Positions 16,420 through 25,276 of a stretch of 36,402 nucleotides of DNA are shown piece by piece. The stretch's first letter is position 1. Each line of letters begins with the position of its first letter. This DNA is from an uncultured Opitutia bacterium (GTDB lineage: Bacteria > Verrucomicrobiota > Verrucomicrobiia > Opitutales > Opitutaceae): positions 1-36,402 of the forward strand of contig CAIQKV010000080.1 in the NCBI GenBank assembly GCA_903872505.1, read 5' to 3'. Both the position numbers and the translations under genes were made by a program. A model generated the notes under the pieces. The model searched no databases. It was not told where the DNA came from and saw nothing but the letters and a program-made list of their open reading frames with translations.

Positions 16420-18840
16420 TCAATCTTTCCGGCGCACGAGCCGCAGCACGGTGACCAGCCGGTGGTGCCGGGCTGGCGGAGAGGTCAGCGCGAGTCGGTT
16501 GATGGGGGTGTAGCACCAATTGACGCCGCAGGCCTTCGCCGTGCCGGCGACGGACCAGTCGGCCGTGATTTCCAGCGTGAAACGAATTCCCCGGACCGTG
16601 GCTTTGCCTTTGCCCGCCCGCATGGGGAGGGGCGAATGCAGCAGGAAGGCTACGGCACGCGGTTCGGCGAGTTCAAACTCATCGATGATCTCGATCCGGT
16701 CGGGCTTGGCCGAGTTGATGGTGCGGCGGCAGGAAAGCACGGGTGGCAGCCAGGTCCTGCCGGTGTCGATTTCCGCGGTGAGGAATGTATCGTCACCCTT
16801 GGAGATCCAGTCGGAGGCGTGGGGCGAGGGGTTTTGCTGGCCGCAGCCCTCGGGAACCGCGAGATTATGGGCCGCCTCGCTCTTCATGAAGGGGAGGTTG
16901 GCCGCGTCCTCGTAGGGAACCGCGCCACGGTCGATGGCAAAGGGCTCGCCGCCCACCTCCAGGATGAACGAACCCTTGTCCCGGTGGCAGTGTCCGGCGT
17001 TCTCCATGGCTCCGACCAGGAAAAGGCGCACGCTGTCCTGGCCGAGGCGGCGGAAACTTGAGGCAGTGCCGGCCTTGGCGAGCTTGGTGAACGCCGGCAG
17101 ATTGACCTCCTCGTCCGGGCAATGCTCCGGGCCGTGGATCACTGCGAAAAACCCGTCGAACGACCAGTCGCGCTTCACTTTCTTCCCGCGCCGGAAGCAG
17201 TCCGCCATGAGCCCTTTCCACAGGGGCGTGTCGAGGGCCGCGGCCAGCATGCCAATCGCGTCCACGGCCACGGCATCCCCGACGGTGTCGGCGATGGGGT
17301 GATAGGCCCCGGGCTCCCCAGCGGTGGACAGGAGGGAGGCGATGTAGTTGTCCATGGTGCGCAGCTTGGGCGGAATCATTGCCCGCAGGTCCTTGCCCCG
17401 CACGCGGGCGAGGGCGGCGAGGGCGGGCAGGGTGGCCCGGAAGCTGTTCGACCAATAACCGACGCCCTCATTGGTGGATCCATCGGGCTGGATGTAACGG
17501 TCGATGATCTCGTAGAGGTCCCGCTCACAGACGTCGATGTCGGCCATGGTCCGGGGCCAGGCTTGCTGGAGCACCAGGAGCCCCAGGAGCCGGCCCAGCC
17601 CGATCATGTGGTGCTGGTTGCAGTTCCACATGTACTCGTACTGGAGAAACGCCTCGCGGATCCGCGGGAGTCCCTTGGTGGCGATGGCATACCGCACCAG
17701 ATGCTCGGCCTTCGGCGTGAACCAGGCGCCCGCCCAATCCAGCGCGAGGGCGATTCCCGCCGTCACATGCGCCTCCGGAAACCCCCGCGTGTCCCAGGTG
17801 GAGCCGGGGAAACTCTGCATGAAGTGGGGAGCCCAGTTGGTCGTGTGCGCAATGCTCACGGCAATCCGCGCGGCGAAGCGAAGGCAGGCTGGATCCTGGT
17901 CGATCAGCCCGACGAACGCACAGACGGGTGCGTCGATATGAAAGGAACGCGTCTTGGCGTCCCGTTCCCTCGATTGGATCGACCAGATATCGCCCGAGGC
18001 CAGAAACGGCCCGATCTGGCCCTCTGGCGTACGGGAATCGCTCATCGCGTCCCGCGCGGTGGCCCGGAGCTGATCCATGATCGGCTGGTAAAGCGGCGAG
18101 AGCGCCTTGCGCCGGATCGCCTCCAGTTCCCCGGCGTCAAAGTAGAAGCCAAACCGCGGCGTAAAATCGACGGGGGAGCCCTCGGGCAGCAGCCAGCCGT
18201 CCCAGTCCGCCGTGAACGGGGAGGTTCGCGCCAGCAGGGCCTTCCTCCGCTTGGCGTGGGCGCAGCCGATCCAATACAGCCAGACCTCGTCTGTGCCGTC
18301 GTGTTCGGAGGCGATCTTCAGGCAAATCCGCTCGAGCGTCGCCCCGTGAACCTTGCCTTCAAACTCATGGGCGTTCCCCCGTCCCGGCTCGGCGTCGACG
18401 ATAGTGCGCTCGACCCCGTCCACGGTCGCGACGACGGTGACGAAAACGTGCTTCGGGCACGACGCCCGCACCACGATGCGGTCATACCCCGTCAGATCGA
18501 CCCGCAGCTCGCGCTCGAACGAGAGCAAGGGTGCCGCGGTGCGCCGGCCGGCCGGTTTCTTTCCAGGCGGCCGGTCCCAGGCCAGCGTGACCCAGCACCA
18601 GAACTGGCTGGCGCGCACCAGGTCGGGCGGCAGCGGCCCGAAGGCCGGCGGGGCCTCGGGTTTGGTGCCCTCGGTGCTCACCCGGGCCTTGGCGCTGGGC
18701 TGGGCACTGGTGTGCACGGGGCCGTGCGCATTGCGCAGCGTGTAGCTGGCGAGAGGTGAAAGGCGTTCGTCCCAGAAGGGTTCGATGATGGCTTCGGCCT
18801 CGTTCAGCGGGACCGGGAGACGGGGGGCGGGGGACTTCAT
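16420..18840 (-). CDS. Heparinase II/III-fold protein, copy 3
   Basis: An 806-residue protein, the most divergent copy in the window. Its N-terminus (LNEAEAIIEPFWDERLSPL) matches the shared NxAEAIFxPFxDERL start. Catalytic-type positions are kept: N408 in WNCNQHHMIG, Y462 in PDGSTNEGVGYWSNS, and H617-x-H619 in AGHCHRDKGSFILEVGG. The first 200 residues form a longer beta-sandwich with an insert (about residues 45-75) absent from copies 2 and 5. There is no signal peptide with the ATG at 18840. It starts 37 bases after the fucosidase stop, so the two are very probably co-transcribed, suggesting that this copy acts on the same fucose-containing material. Confidence 0.9.
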   Translation of the reverse strand: MKSPAPRLPVPLNEAEAIIEPFWDERLSPLASYTLRNAHGPVHTSAQPSAKARVSTEGTKPEAPPAFGPLPPDLVRASQFWCWVTLAWDRPPGKKPAGRRTAAPLLSFERELRVDLTGYDRIVVRASCPKHVFVTVVATVDGVERTIVDAEPGRGNAHEFEGKVHGATLERICLKIASEHDGTDEVWLYWIGCAHAKRRKALLARTSPFTADWDGWLLPEGSPVDFTPRFGFYFDAGELEAIRRKALSPLYQPIMDQLRATARDAMSDSRTPEGQIGPFLASGDIWSIQSRERDAKTRSFHIDAPVCAFVGLIDQDPACLRFAARIAVSIAHTTNWAPHFMQSFPGSTWDTRGFPEAHVTAGIALALDWAGAWFTPKAEHLVRYAIATKGLPRIREAFLQYEYMWNCNQHHMIGLGRLLGLLVLQQAWPRTMADIDVCERDLYEIIDRYIQPDGSTNEGVGYWSNSFRATLPALAALARVRGKDLRAMIPPKLRTMDNYIASLLSTAGEPGAYHPIADTVGDAVAVDAIGMLAAALDTPLWKGLMADCFRRGKKVKRDWSFDGFFAVIHGPEHCPDEEVNLPAFTKLAKAGTASSFRRLGQDSVRLFLVGAMENAGHCHRDKGSFILEVGGEPFAIDRGAVPYEDAANLPFMKSEAAHNLAVPEGCGQQNPSPHASDWISKGDDTFLTAEIDTGRTWLPPVLSCRRTINSAKPDRIEIIDEFELAEPRAVAFLLHSPLPMRAGKGKATVRGIRFTLEITADWSVAGTAKACGVNWCYTPINRLALTSPPARHHRLVTVLRLVRRKD

Positions 18841-18877
18841 GGTAATGATGGGGTATTGTGGACGCGGCGCCGCCGGG

Positions 18878-20623
18878 CTACGGCTCGACGTCCTCAAACA
18901 CGATCTCGGAGGCGGTGACGGTCGGCTCCATGCGGAGCACGTGGAGGCGCAGGCGCTGGGTCGTGACGGGGGTGAAGCGCACCAGGTAGTTGGCGTCGAA
19001 ATCACGCGTCACCACGGGGATCCATCGGGCTCCGTCCCAGGTCTCGACCGAATAGGCGCGGATCCGGACCGGGCGGCTCGATTCCTCGTACTTTACTCCC
19101 TGGATTGTGCGGGGCCGGGCAAAGGCCAGTTCCAGCGTGGCCGTGGTCTGGCCCTCCGGGGCGGACCATTCCGTGTCGGGATCGCTGTCGGCGGCGTTGT
19201 GGGCCGCGTACTTCGCCGCGGGTTCGCGGGTGGCCGAGGCGGTGATGGAGACTTCCGGCGGCAGGGCGATCGCCGCGAGCTTATCCACCGAACCGTCGAG
19301 CTCGAGGCGCACCAGGGTGTCGAGTTTTTGCCGGTCCGCCGGCGGCACCTCGACCACGAGGGAATCATTGGTCTGGGAAACCTTGACGGTGCCCCCGGTC
19401 AGCAGGGTACTGGCCACGACCTTGCGCGGCAGCGGTGGCAGGACCAGCCGGTCCGCGTCCCACCGCAGGATATGGAGATAGACGAAATTGCCGTGGCGGG
19501 TGCTGGCGAGGTAGCTCGTGGGCTTGTACGGGCCGCCCTGGGTGCCGTAGATGCTCTCCCCGTGGCGCTGCAGCCAGGCGCCCACCTCGTTCATGCGCTC
19601 CACCATCCGCGGTTCGAACGAACCGTCCGCCATCGGCCCCACGTTGAGGAGCAGGTTGCCGTTGCCTCCCGCGCAGTAAATCAGGGCGTAGAGCAGCTTG
19701 CGGTAGGATTTCAAGTTGTCGTTGGGTTTCCACGACCACTGGGTGCCGATCATCATGCAGCTTTCCCAGGGCTTGTCGTCCCGGTAGCGCCCGATCCTCT
19801 CCTCGGGCGTCACGTAATCGCCAGGCACGGCGGCGCGATTGTTGATAAGGATGCTGGGCTGGAGCGCGCGGAGGAAGGGGATCAGGCGGCGGCCTTGGTC
19901 GGGCCAGGCGGCGCCGGCCATCGAATCGAACCACACGCATTGGAGCGGGCCGTAATTGGCCACGAGTTCCGCCAACTGCTTCATCGCGTACTGTGTGTAC
20001 CGCTCCACGTCGGCCGTCGGCTTGATGGGCGTGTTCTTCGGCCCGTAATAGGGACCGCTGAACGGGAAGTAAGGGTGGTGCCAGTCGGCGAGGCAGTAAT
20101 AGACGCCAATCGCGATGTTGTTGCGGTGGCAGGCGTCCGCCAATTCGCGCAAGGGGTCGCGCCGGAAGGGCGTGGACATGATATTGTAATCGGTCTGGTG
20201 GGTCTCCCACATGCAGAAACCATCCATGTGTTTCGCAATCACGACGATGTACTGCATCCCTGCCGCCTTGGCGACGCGCACCCAGGCATCGGCGTCAAAT
20301 TTGACCGGATTGAACCGCCGGTAGAGCTGGTCGTACTCGGCGACCGGCACCTTGTCGCCGCGCGACCAGCCGAGCTCGGTGCCCGCGAGCGTGACCGGCC
20401 CCCAATGGATGAAGAGGCCGTACCGCCGGGCCGAGAAGTCCGCCAGGGAGGCGGGGTCGGCGGCTTGCATGGTCGGATCGGTGGCCGACTCGAGGCCGTG
20501 AAAACCCTCCCCGAGGCCGTGTGCCACTAGCGGCGGTGCGGGAGGTTGGGCGGCACGGGCACCGGGCATCACCATGGCGCACGTCATGGCGGCGAGGATG
20601 AGAATGCGGGCGGGAGTCTTCAT
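18878..20623 (-). CDS. Secreted GH29 alpha-L-fucosidase with C-terminal F5/8-type domain
   Basis: Releases alpha-linked L-fucose from glycans, in the periplasm or outside the cell. Residues 1-25 are a signal peptide ending ARA/AQ. The GH29 barrel spans about 55-390 with FIHWG (71-75), KHMDGF (131-136), the nucleophile D233 in CVWFDSM, PWESCM (285-290) and LLLNVGPMADG (324-334). Residues about 458-578 form a discoidin-like carbohydrate-binding domain (ITASATREPAAKYAAHNAAD, then DTEWSAPEG). Length 581 is usual for this architecture. It heads a minus-strand group with heparinase copy 3, MFS copy 2 and rhaT, and is separated from the TonB receptor by a strong terminator. Confidence 0.95.
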   Translation of the reverse strand: MKTPARILILAAMTCAMVMPGARAAQPPAPPLVAHGLGEGFHGLESATDPTMQAADPASLADFSARRYGLFIHWGPVTLAGTELGWSRGDKVPVAEYDQLYRRFNPVKFDADAWVRVAKAAGMQYIVVIAKHMDGFCMWETHQTDYNIMSTPFRRDPLRELADACHRNNIAIGVYYCLADWHHPYFPFSGPYYGPKNTPIKPTADVERYTQYAMKQLAELVANYGPLQCVWFDSMAGAAWPDQGRRLIPFLRALQPSILINNRAAVPGDYVTPEERIGRYRDDKPWESCMMIGTQWSWKPNDNLKSYRKLLYALIYCAGGNGNLLLNVGPMADGSFEPRMVERMNEVGAWLQRHGESIYGTQGGPYKPTSYLASTRHGNFVYLHILRWDADRLVLPPLPRKVVASTLLTGGTVKVSQTNDSLVVEVPPADRQKLDTLVRLELDGSVDKLAAIALPPEVSITASATREPAAKYAAHNAADSDPDTEWSAPEGQTTATLELAFARPRTIQGVKYEESSRPVRIRAYSVETWDGARWIPVVTRDFDANYLVRFTPVTTQRLRLHVLRMEPTVTASEIVFEDVEP

Positions 20624-20821
20624 GGGCAGATCCGGTTGGGGGGAGGGCGGCGCGCCACGGTATTACGGGGCGGCGTACAGCTCGGCATTGCCGCAGCGGC
20701 ACCGGGCCACCCAATCAGCCGGGCGAAAAGCGATGCCCACACGTCAACTCCGGGCGAATAGCGTGCAAAAAAAAGCCTGCTCAGCCAATCGGACCTGATT
20801 CCCGTCCTCTGGCTGGCAGGC

Positions 20822-20863
20822 AAAAAAAACGGCACGGGGGAGGAAAACCTCCGCCCGTGCCGT
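20822..20863 (-). terminator. Rho-independent terminator after the TonB receptor
   Basis: On the minus strand a stem of about 14 pairs with a one-base bulge (20848-20862 with 20830-20843) closes a TTTT loop and is followed by eight Ts (20829-20822). It starts 12 bases after the receptor's stop codon and should largely separate the receptor transcript from the fucosidase run. Confidence 0.9.
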
Positions 20864-20874
20864 GAAATAACCGG

Positions 20875-23478
20875 TCAGAAGCGGAAACCTACGGTCCCGC
20901 GGATTTCCAAACCATTGCTGCGCGTGATGTCGTTGATCTGGTTCGTCAGGTTGATCAAGTTGAGCTGGTAGTCCGTGGGGACCCCGAAGCTCTTGGTCGT
21001 GTACGTGGCGAACATATCGATGATCGTCTCATGCGGAACAATGATCCAGTACTGCGGGCTGGCGGTGACATAATAGTCGTCCGTGTACCGCACGGCGCCA
21101 CCGATGCTCATGTTGTGGAACAAGTCGCCCGTGAAGTTGTACTTGCCCATGATGTTGGCGCGGTACTTCGGGGACTTGATCAGGCGCCGGTTGAACGTCT
21201 GGTGCGCGAGATCGCCCGGGGTGCGGGGATCCAGCGTAACGTCGCTCACCTGCTTGGCCGTGTACTGATAGGCTCCGTTGACCGTCATCTGCCAGTTGCG
21301 GTTCGGGGTCCAGGTCAGATCACCCTCGATACCCTCGGCCCGCTGGACGCCACCGTTGATGTAGGGCTGGGCCTGCGTGACGGTGATGTTCGAGCCCGTG
21401 TTGCGCGGGTCGGCGATGGACTTGGCGAAGTCGAGCTGGATGTAACCGGAACGCTCATCACTGTAGACCGAGATCGTGCCGGAGAGCTTGTTGTCAGCCC
21501 AATCCGTCTTGACGCCGAATTCCGTGCCCTTGTCGTGCTCGTTGTCCAGCAGGTGGGCATTGTCGGAGGGCAGGGTGCCGGGTCCGATCACGCTCAGCTG
21601 GTTGGTGAAGGTCACCATCTTGCTGGCCGAGGCAAACACATGGATGCCCTTCGTGACCTGCCAGATCGCCCCGTAGGTGGGGCTGTCATCCTTACGGCCC
21701 GTGTTGATCAGCTTCGAACGCCGCATGCCGACGACCACATTCAGGCGGTCGTTGAACATCTCACCGCGATAGCTGACGGTGATGGCGGAGAAGTTGGCGA
21801 GCGAGTAGTTGGTCTGCACCGGCCCGCTGGCCACCACCTTGTAGATGCCCTGATTCAGGCTGGAGCCGAATGGATCATAATAGAAATACGACTGGGCGCC
21901 GGAGAGGACATTCCCATTCGCATCGACCCCGGTTCCACCCTTGGACAAGTCGGTGGTCACGTTGTCGATCGTCGCCTTGGTGTGATCCAGCTCATAACCG
22001 AGGTTGAAGTTATGCTTCATGTTCCACCCCTCCAGGGTGTACTGCGCGTCAATCTGCTGAGCGTCGGACGTGCCGTAGCGGTGAGGCGTCCACGAAAGGG
22101 CACCGGCCCAATTCATGGCGATGATCCGGCCGTCCGAGCGGAAACCGGCGTCAGGCGTGTACAACTGGCGGGTGAAGGCCGTGTTGTTGACCATGTGCAG
22201 CCAGTGGTAACGGACGGAGAGATCCTTGGTCGGGGTGAACGTGAGCGCGGCATCCGCCATCTGGGCGTCGCCGTCGAAGTTCGAATCCGGACCCGCTTGG
22301 GCCACGCGGTCGCCACGGGGCGAATAGCGCCACCAGTCGATCGTCGAACCGGTATACAGCGCCGGGGCCGTGCCGGTCATGCCCATGATGTCGTTGGACC
22401 AGTTGGCCATGAACGTGCCGGCGATGCTGCCCTGGGTGGTGCCGGGGTTCGGGGGCGAATTGACGATGGTGCCGTTGGCGGGATAGCCCCAGCGCTCTTG
22501 GATCTTCGCGCGGGCGGCGGTCGCATCCGCGAGGCCGTAGGCATTCTGCATGTACGTGAGGAGCGCGGCCGACGGATTCGTCACGTCGGTGCGGTACTGG
22601 GGATTCTGGGCGAGGCCCCAATAGAAGGTCGCGTAGGGCGACTTCTGGATCGTGTCGTTGTACTCGATCGTGAAATCAATCTTGTCATTCGGACGCCAGG
22701 CGAAGGACGGATCGATGAACAACAGCGACGCATGCTGGTAATCCACGCGGCCATTCCAGTCCTGGTAGGAACTGATGAGGCGCATGGCCATGCCCTTTTC
22801 CTTGCTGATGACGTACTGGGTGTCGATGAGCCCCTTGTAGAAGTTGTAGCTGCCCACCGTAAACTTGTACGACGAGGAATTGATGAATTCCGGCTTCTTG
22901 GTGACAAAGTTCGCCACGCCATTGGGTGTCGAGTTGGTGTAGTACAATGCCACCGGGCCCTTCGCGATCTCCACGCGGTCCAGATTGTCGACCGGGATGA
23001 TCGGGGTGAGGGAGAACGAACTGGCGAGGGTCAGGCCGTTGTAGAAGATGGGCAACTGGAAGCTGCGCATCGTGTACAGGCCCGCCTGGCCGATTTCGGT
23101 CTCACCCACCAGAATGTCGCTGCTGTAGCGGAATACCTGCTTGGGCAGCGCGATGTTCATGTCGGACAACAGTTCGCCCGAGAGAATTTCGATGGCCTGG
23201 GGATTCTTGATCACCGGGATCGCCACGCGCGAGGTGGTGGTCGTGGTGGTCTTGCGCCAGCCGTAGTCCTTTGAATCCTGGACCGTGAAGGGCGAGAGCG
23301 TGACGATTCCCGAGTCGGTCGCGAGGTTGTCCTTGTCCTTCGCTTTCGCGTCCGTCGTGGTCGTGGTGGTGGTGGTGGTCGTTTGGCCAAACGCGACAGC
23401 CGCGCTGGCCCCTAGGAACATTAAAACACGGCCAAAGCCGTGGATCATATGCAGGGGTGTTTTCATTCGGGTCTTCAT
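20875..23478 (-). CDS. TonB-dependent outer membrane receptor
   Basis: An 867-residue outer-membrane receptor. Residues 1-32 are the signal peptide (GFGRVLMFLGASAAVAFGQ). The mature N-terminus is a run of ten Thr (residues 33-42), followed by a charged linker, the SPFTV motif (IVTLSPFTVQDSKDYGW) and a second run of six Thr. The plug follows (VAIPVIKNPQAIEILSG; VDNLDRVEIAKGPVALYY; NGVANFVTKKPE), then a 22-strand-type barrel ending in the aromatic terminus TVGFRF. ATG 23478 was chosen over an upstream in-frame ATG (23574) because it starts a proper signal peptide. No SusD-like partner follows. Substrate is probably an oligosaccharide from this locus, though siderophore-type import cannot be excluded from sequence alone. 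Confidence 0.93.
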   Translation of the reverse strand: MKTRMKTPLHMIHGFGRVLMFLGASAAVAFGQTTTTTTTTTTDAKAKDKDNLATDSGIVTLSPFTVQDSKDYGWRKTTTTTTSRVAIPVIKNPQAIEILSGELLSDMNIALPKQVFRYSSDILVGETEIGQAGLYTMRSFQLPIFYNGLTLASSFSLTPIIPVDNLDRVEIAKGPVALYYTNSTPNGVANFVTKKPEFINSSSYKFTVGSYNFYKGLIDTQYVISKEKGMAMRLISSYQDWNGRVDYQHASLLFIDPSFAWRPNDKIDFTIEYNDTIQKSPYATFYWGLAQNPQYRTDVTNPSAALLTYMQNAYGLADATAARAKIQERWGYPANGTIVNSPPNPGTTQGSIAGTFMANWSNDIMGMTGTAPALYTGSTIDWWRYSPRGDRVAQAGPDSNFDGDAQMADAALTFTPTKDLSVRYHWLHMVNNTAFTRQLYTPDAGFRSDGRIIAMNWAGALSWTPHRYGTSDAQQIDAQYTLEGWNMKHNFNLGYELDHTKATIDNVTTDLSKGGTGVDANGNVLSGAQSYFYYDPFGSSLNQGIYKVVASGPVQTNYSLANFSAITVSYRGEMFNDRLNVVVGMRRSKLINTGRKDDSPTYGAIWQVTKGIHVFASASKMVTFTNQLSVIGPGTLPSDNAHLLDNEHDKGTEFGVKTDWADNKLSGTISVYSDERSGYIQLDFAKSIADPRNTGSNITVTQAQPYINGGVQRAEGIEGDLTWTPNRNWQMTVNGAYQYTAKQVSDVTLDPRTPGDLAHQTFNRRLIKSPKYRANIMGKYNFTGDLFHNMSIGGAVRYTDDYYVTASPQYWIIVPHETIIDMFATYTTKSFGVPTDYQLNLINLTNQINDITRSNGLEIRGTVGFRF
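23353..23382 (-). repeat. ACC/ACG trinucleotide tract encoding ten threonines
   Basis: Ten consecutive Thr codons, six of the middle ones ACC, at the start of the mature receptor. Slippage here would change length in threes and keep the frame. Confidence 0.85.
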
Positions 23479-23601
23479 GTTGGCTTTCGTAGCTCGGGGT
23501 TCGCTTACACTAAAGGGGTGCCGACGAAGTCGTGACTCGCAGTAAAACTTTTCTGAAAACCAAGAGTCGAACATGCTGCGCTACCGGCAATAGCGCTGTA
23601 T

Positions 23602-23615
23602 TTCTAATTGTAGAA
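23602..23615 (-). promoter_or_regulatory. 14-bp element TTCTACAATTAGAA before the TonB receptor
   Basis: On the minus strand TTCTACAATTAGAA, 124 bases upstream of the receptor start. It contains TACAAT, a good -10 hexamer, and is a near-palindrome. It is identical to the element at 23992-24005. Confidence 0.55.
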
Positions 23616-23991
23616 AGAGAACCTTGTGGTGATGAGACAGTTTTGCATTGGCGGCGTGACTCTGTCCCGACGCGCGCACAAGGCCATGGTTTGGGCCGCC
23701 GATGAAGCTGTGCTCCGGGTCCGATCGATGCGCCAACCCAGCGGACTTATTGCCGGACCGCAGAAATTCCGGAAGCAATGCGTCCACATCCCTTACGGTC
23801 GTGACCGACCGCCAGGATTCACAACCAAATTCGCGCGTCCCACTCTCGGCGCGCGGCGGATTACGGCCCTTCCGCGGTCAGCCAGCACCGCCCAGCCGTC
23901 CGTCCGGCCGCGGCAAACGCGCGCACTCCACCTCCGAGGTGAGGGGAGAGGCGAGGCGAAAGCCGGGCTGCATTTGCGCCGCGGCACGGCC

Positions 23992-24005
23992 TTCTACAAT
24001 TAGAA
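23992..24005 (+). promoter_or_regulatory. 14-bp element TTCTACAATTAGAA before the oxidoreductase gene
   Basis: Exact copy of the element at 23602-23615, facing the other way, 50 bases upstream of the ATG at 24055. TACAAT could be a -10 box with a weak TTTGCG -35 about 16 bases further upstream; alternatively it is an operator. Confidence 0.55.
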
Positions 24006-24054
24006 GATAGAAATCGTTGCCACTCCGCCCGCGCACCACACATCGCTCTCCCGG

Positions 24055-25122
24055 ATGAAACCTATCCGTTACGGCGTCATCGGTGCGGGTGTCATTGCGA
24101 ACTACATGGCCCGGGCCTTCACCGAGGGTCGTGATTCCGTGGCCCTCGCGGTCACGGACGTTAACGCGGAGGCGGCGCGCAAACTCGCGCCGGAACTCGG
24201 CGGCGCCAAAATCGCCTCCGACTACCGGGAGATCCTGGCGGATCCGGCCATTGACGCCGTGTACATCGCCACGCCGCCTTTTTTGCACCGGCCCATGACG
24301 CTGGATGCGCTGCGCGCCGGCAAGCACGTCTGCTGTGAGAAGCCCTTCATGCTGAACGCGGCCGAGGTGCGCGAGATCATCGCCGCGCAAAAGGCCGCGC
24401 CGCACCTCAAGATCAACAGTGCCTCGTCCCGCTCCCACTGCGCCGGCACGGCGAAGCGCGCCCGCCAGATGATTGCGGACGGCGAACTCGGCACGCTCTA
24501 CCATATTTGCTATGAACAGGTGAATCCCCCCTACAAGCCCGGCTCCGTCCTGCCGCCGTGGCGCGACGATCCCGCCAAGAACGGGGGTGGCATCTCCTTC
24601 GACTGGGGTCCCTACGACCTTGATTGGCTGAGTTTCGTGCTCGGCGACCTCTTCCGCCCGCGCGTGGTCTTTGGCACGATGGGGAATTATTTCCCGCTGA
24701 CCAAGGAGCGGGTGCCGCCCTGCCTCAACGTCGACGGGCACCACTCCGTCGAGATCATTTGCGACAGCGGCCTGACCATCCATTGGTCACGCCGGGCCGC
24801 GGAACACGGCCCCGTGCGCCACAACATCGAATTGCGCGGCACGAAGGCCGGCCTGGATGCCTACATGATGGCCATGCCCGAACGGCCGGGCATGCTGCAC
24901 TATGCCTATCACGGCACCGATGAGTTGAAGACCACAATCCTGCCGGACAAGGGCCCGATCTGGGAGGACACGATGGTCAACCCGATCCGCGAGCTCAGCC
25001 GCGCCATCATCGAGGATCGCGCCCCGAGCAACACGCCCGAGCAGAATCTCCGGATTCACAGCATCCTGGATGCCCTCATTGTCTCCGTGCGCACCCGGCA
25101 GGCGGTGCGGATCGAGGATTGA
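24055..25122 (+). CDS. Gfo/Idh/MocA family NAD(P)-dependent oxidoreductase
   Basis: A 355-residue cytoplasmic dehydrogenase. The N-terminal Rossmann fold begins with GVIGAGVIANYMARAF (GxGxxA), and the conserved E95-K96-P97 lies in CCEKPF. The second domain carries GGGISFDWGPYDLDWL; the position usually His in D-x-G-x-H-x-x-D is Tyr187, as in the dihydrodiol dehydrogenase-like branch. Members oxidise or reduce sugars, inositols or their derivatives. The start is fixed by the ATG immediately before the Rossmann strand. It is divergent from the TonB receptor and 154 bases ahead of the large glycosidase gene. The precise substrate is unknown; a step in deoxysugar or methyl-sugar oxidation is an inference from context. 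Confidence 0.9.
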   Translation: MKPIRYGVIGAGVIANYMARAFTEGRDSVALAVTDVNAEAARKLAPELGGAKIASDYREILADPAIDAVYIATPPFLHRPMTLDALRAGKHVCCEKPFMLNAAEVREIIAAQKAAPHLKINSASSRSHCAGTAKRARQMIADGELGTLYHICYEQVNPPYKPGSVLPPWRDDPAKNGGGISFDWGPYDLDWLSFVLGDLFRPRVVFGTMGNYFPLTKERVPPCLNVDGHHSVEIICDSGLTIHWSRRAAEHGPVRHNIELRGTKAGLDAYMMAMPERPGMLHYAYHGTDELKTTILPDKGPIWEDTMVNPIRELSRAIIEDRAPSNTPEQNLRIHSILDALIVSVRTRQAVRIED

Positions 25123-25276
25123 GCGGTTCCAGGCCATTCCCCTTCCCATCGCGCCGGTGCGATTTCGCGTGGGCCGACGCACGAACCCGGGAGCTACCGG
25201 CCAAAGTTCGCAGTGACATCAGCTCGGTCCGGCCTCATCTAACTGCATCGCCGTTCACCCAACCCCGGGGCTTGCC

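Larger units (their letters stand above)
23479..24054. promoter_or_regulatory. Divergent intergenic region between the TonB receptor and the oxidoreductase
   Basis: A 576-base gap. Short open frames in it have no recognisable protein character. It carries two copies of the same 14-mer, one near each end and each in the same orientation relative to the gene it precedes. The rest shows nothing I can name. Confidence 0.55.

Noticed and set aside
20766..20816. Possible second terminator downstream of the TonB receptor (CAGCCA/TGGCTG pairing plus an eight-base T run on the minus strand)
   Set aside because: The stem is interrupted and separated from the T run by about seven bases; the hairpin at 20822-20863 already explains termination.
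21031..23274. 747-codon plus-strand frame inside the TonB receptor gene
   Set aside because: Antisense to a receptor with signal peptide, plug and barrel signatures; composition is Val/Arg/Asp/Gly-rich with no domain.
23626..24010. Short open frames in the TonB/oxidoreductase intergenic region
   Set aside because: Arg/Pro-rich, no start context, no family resemblance; the region fits better as regulatory DNA.
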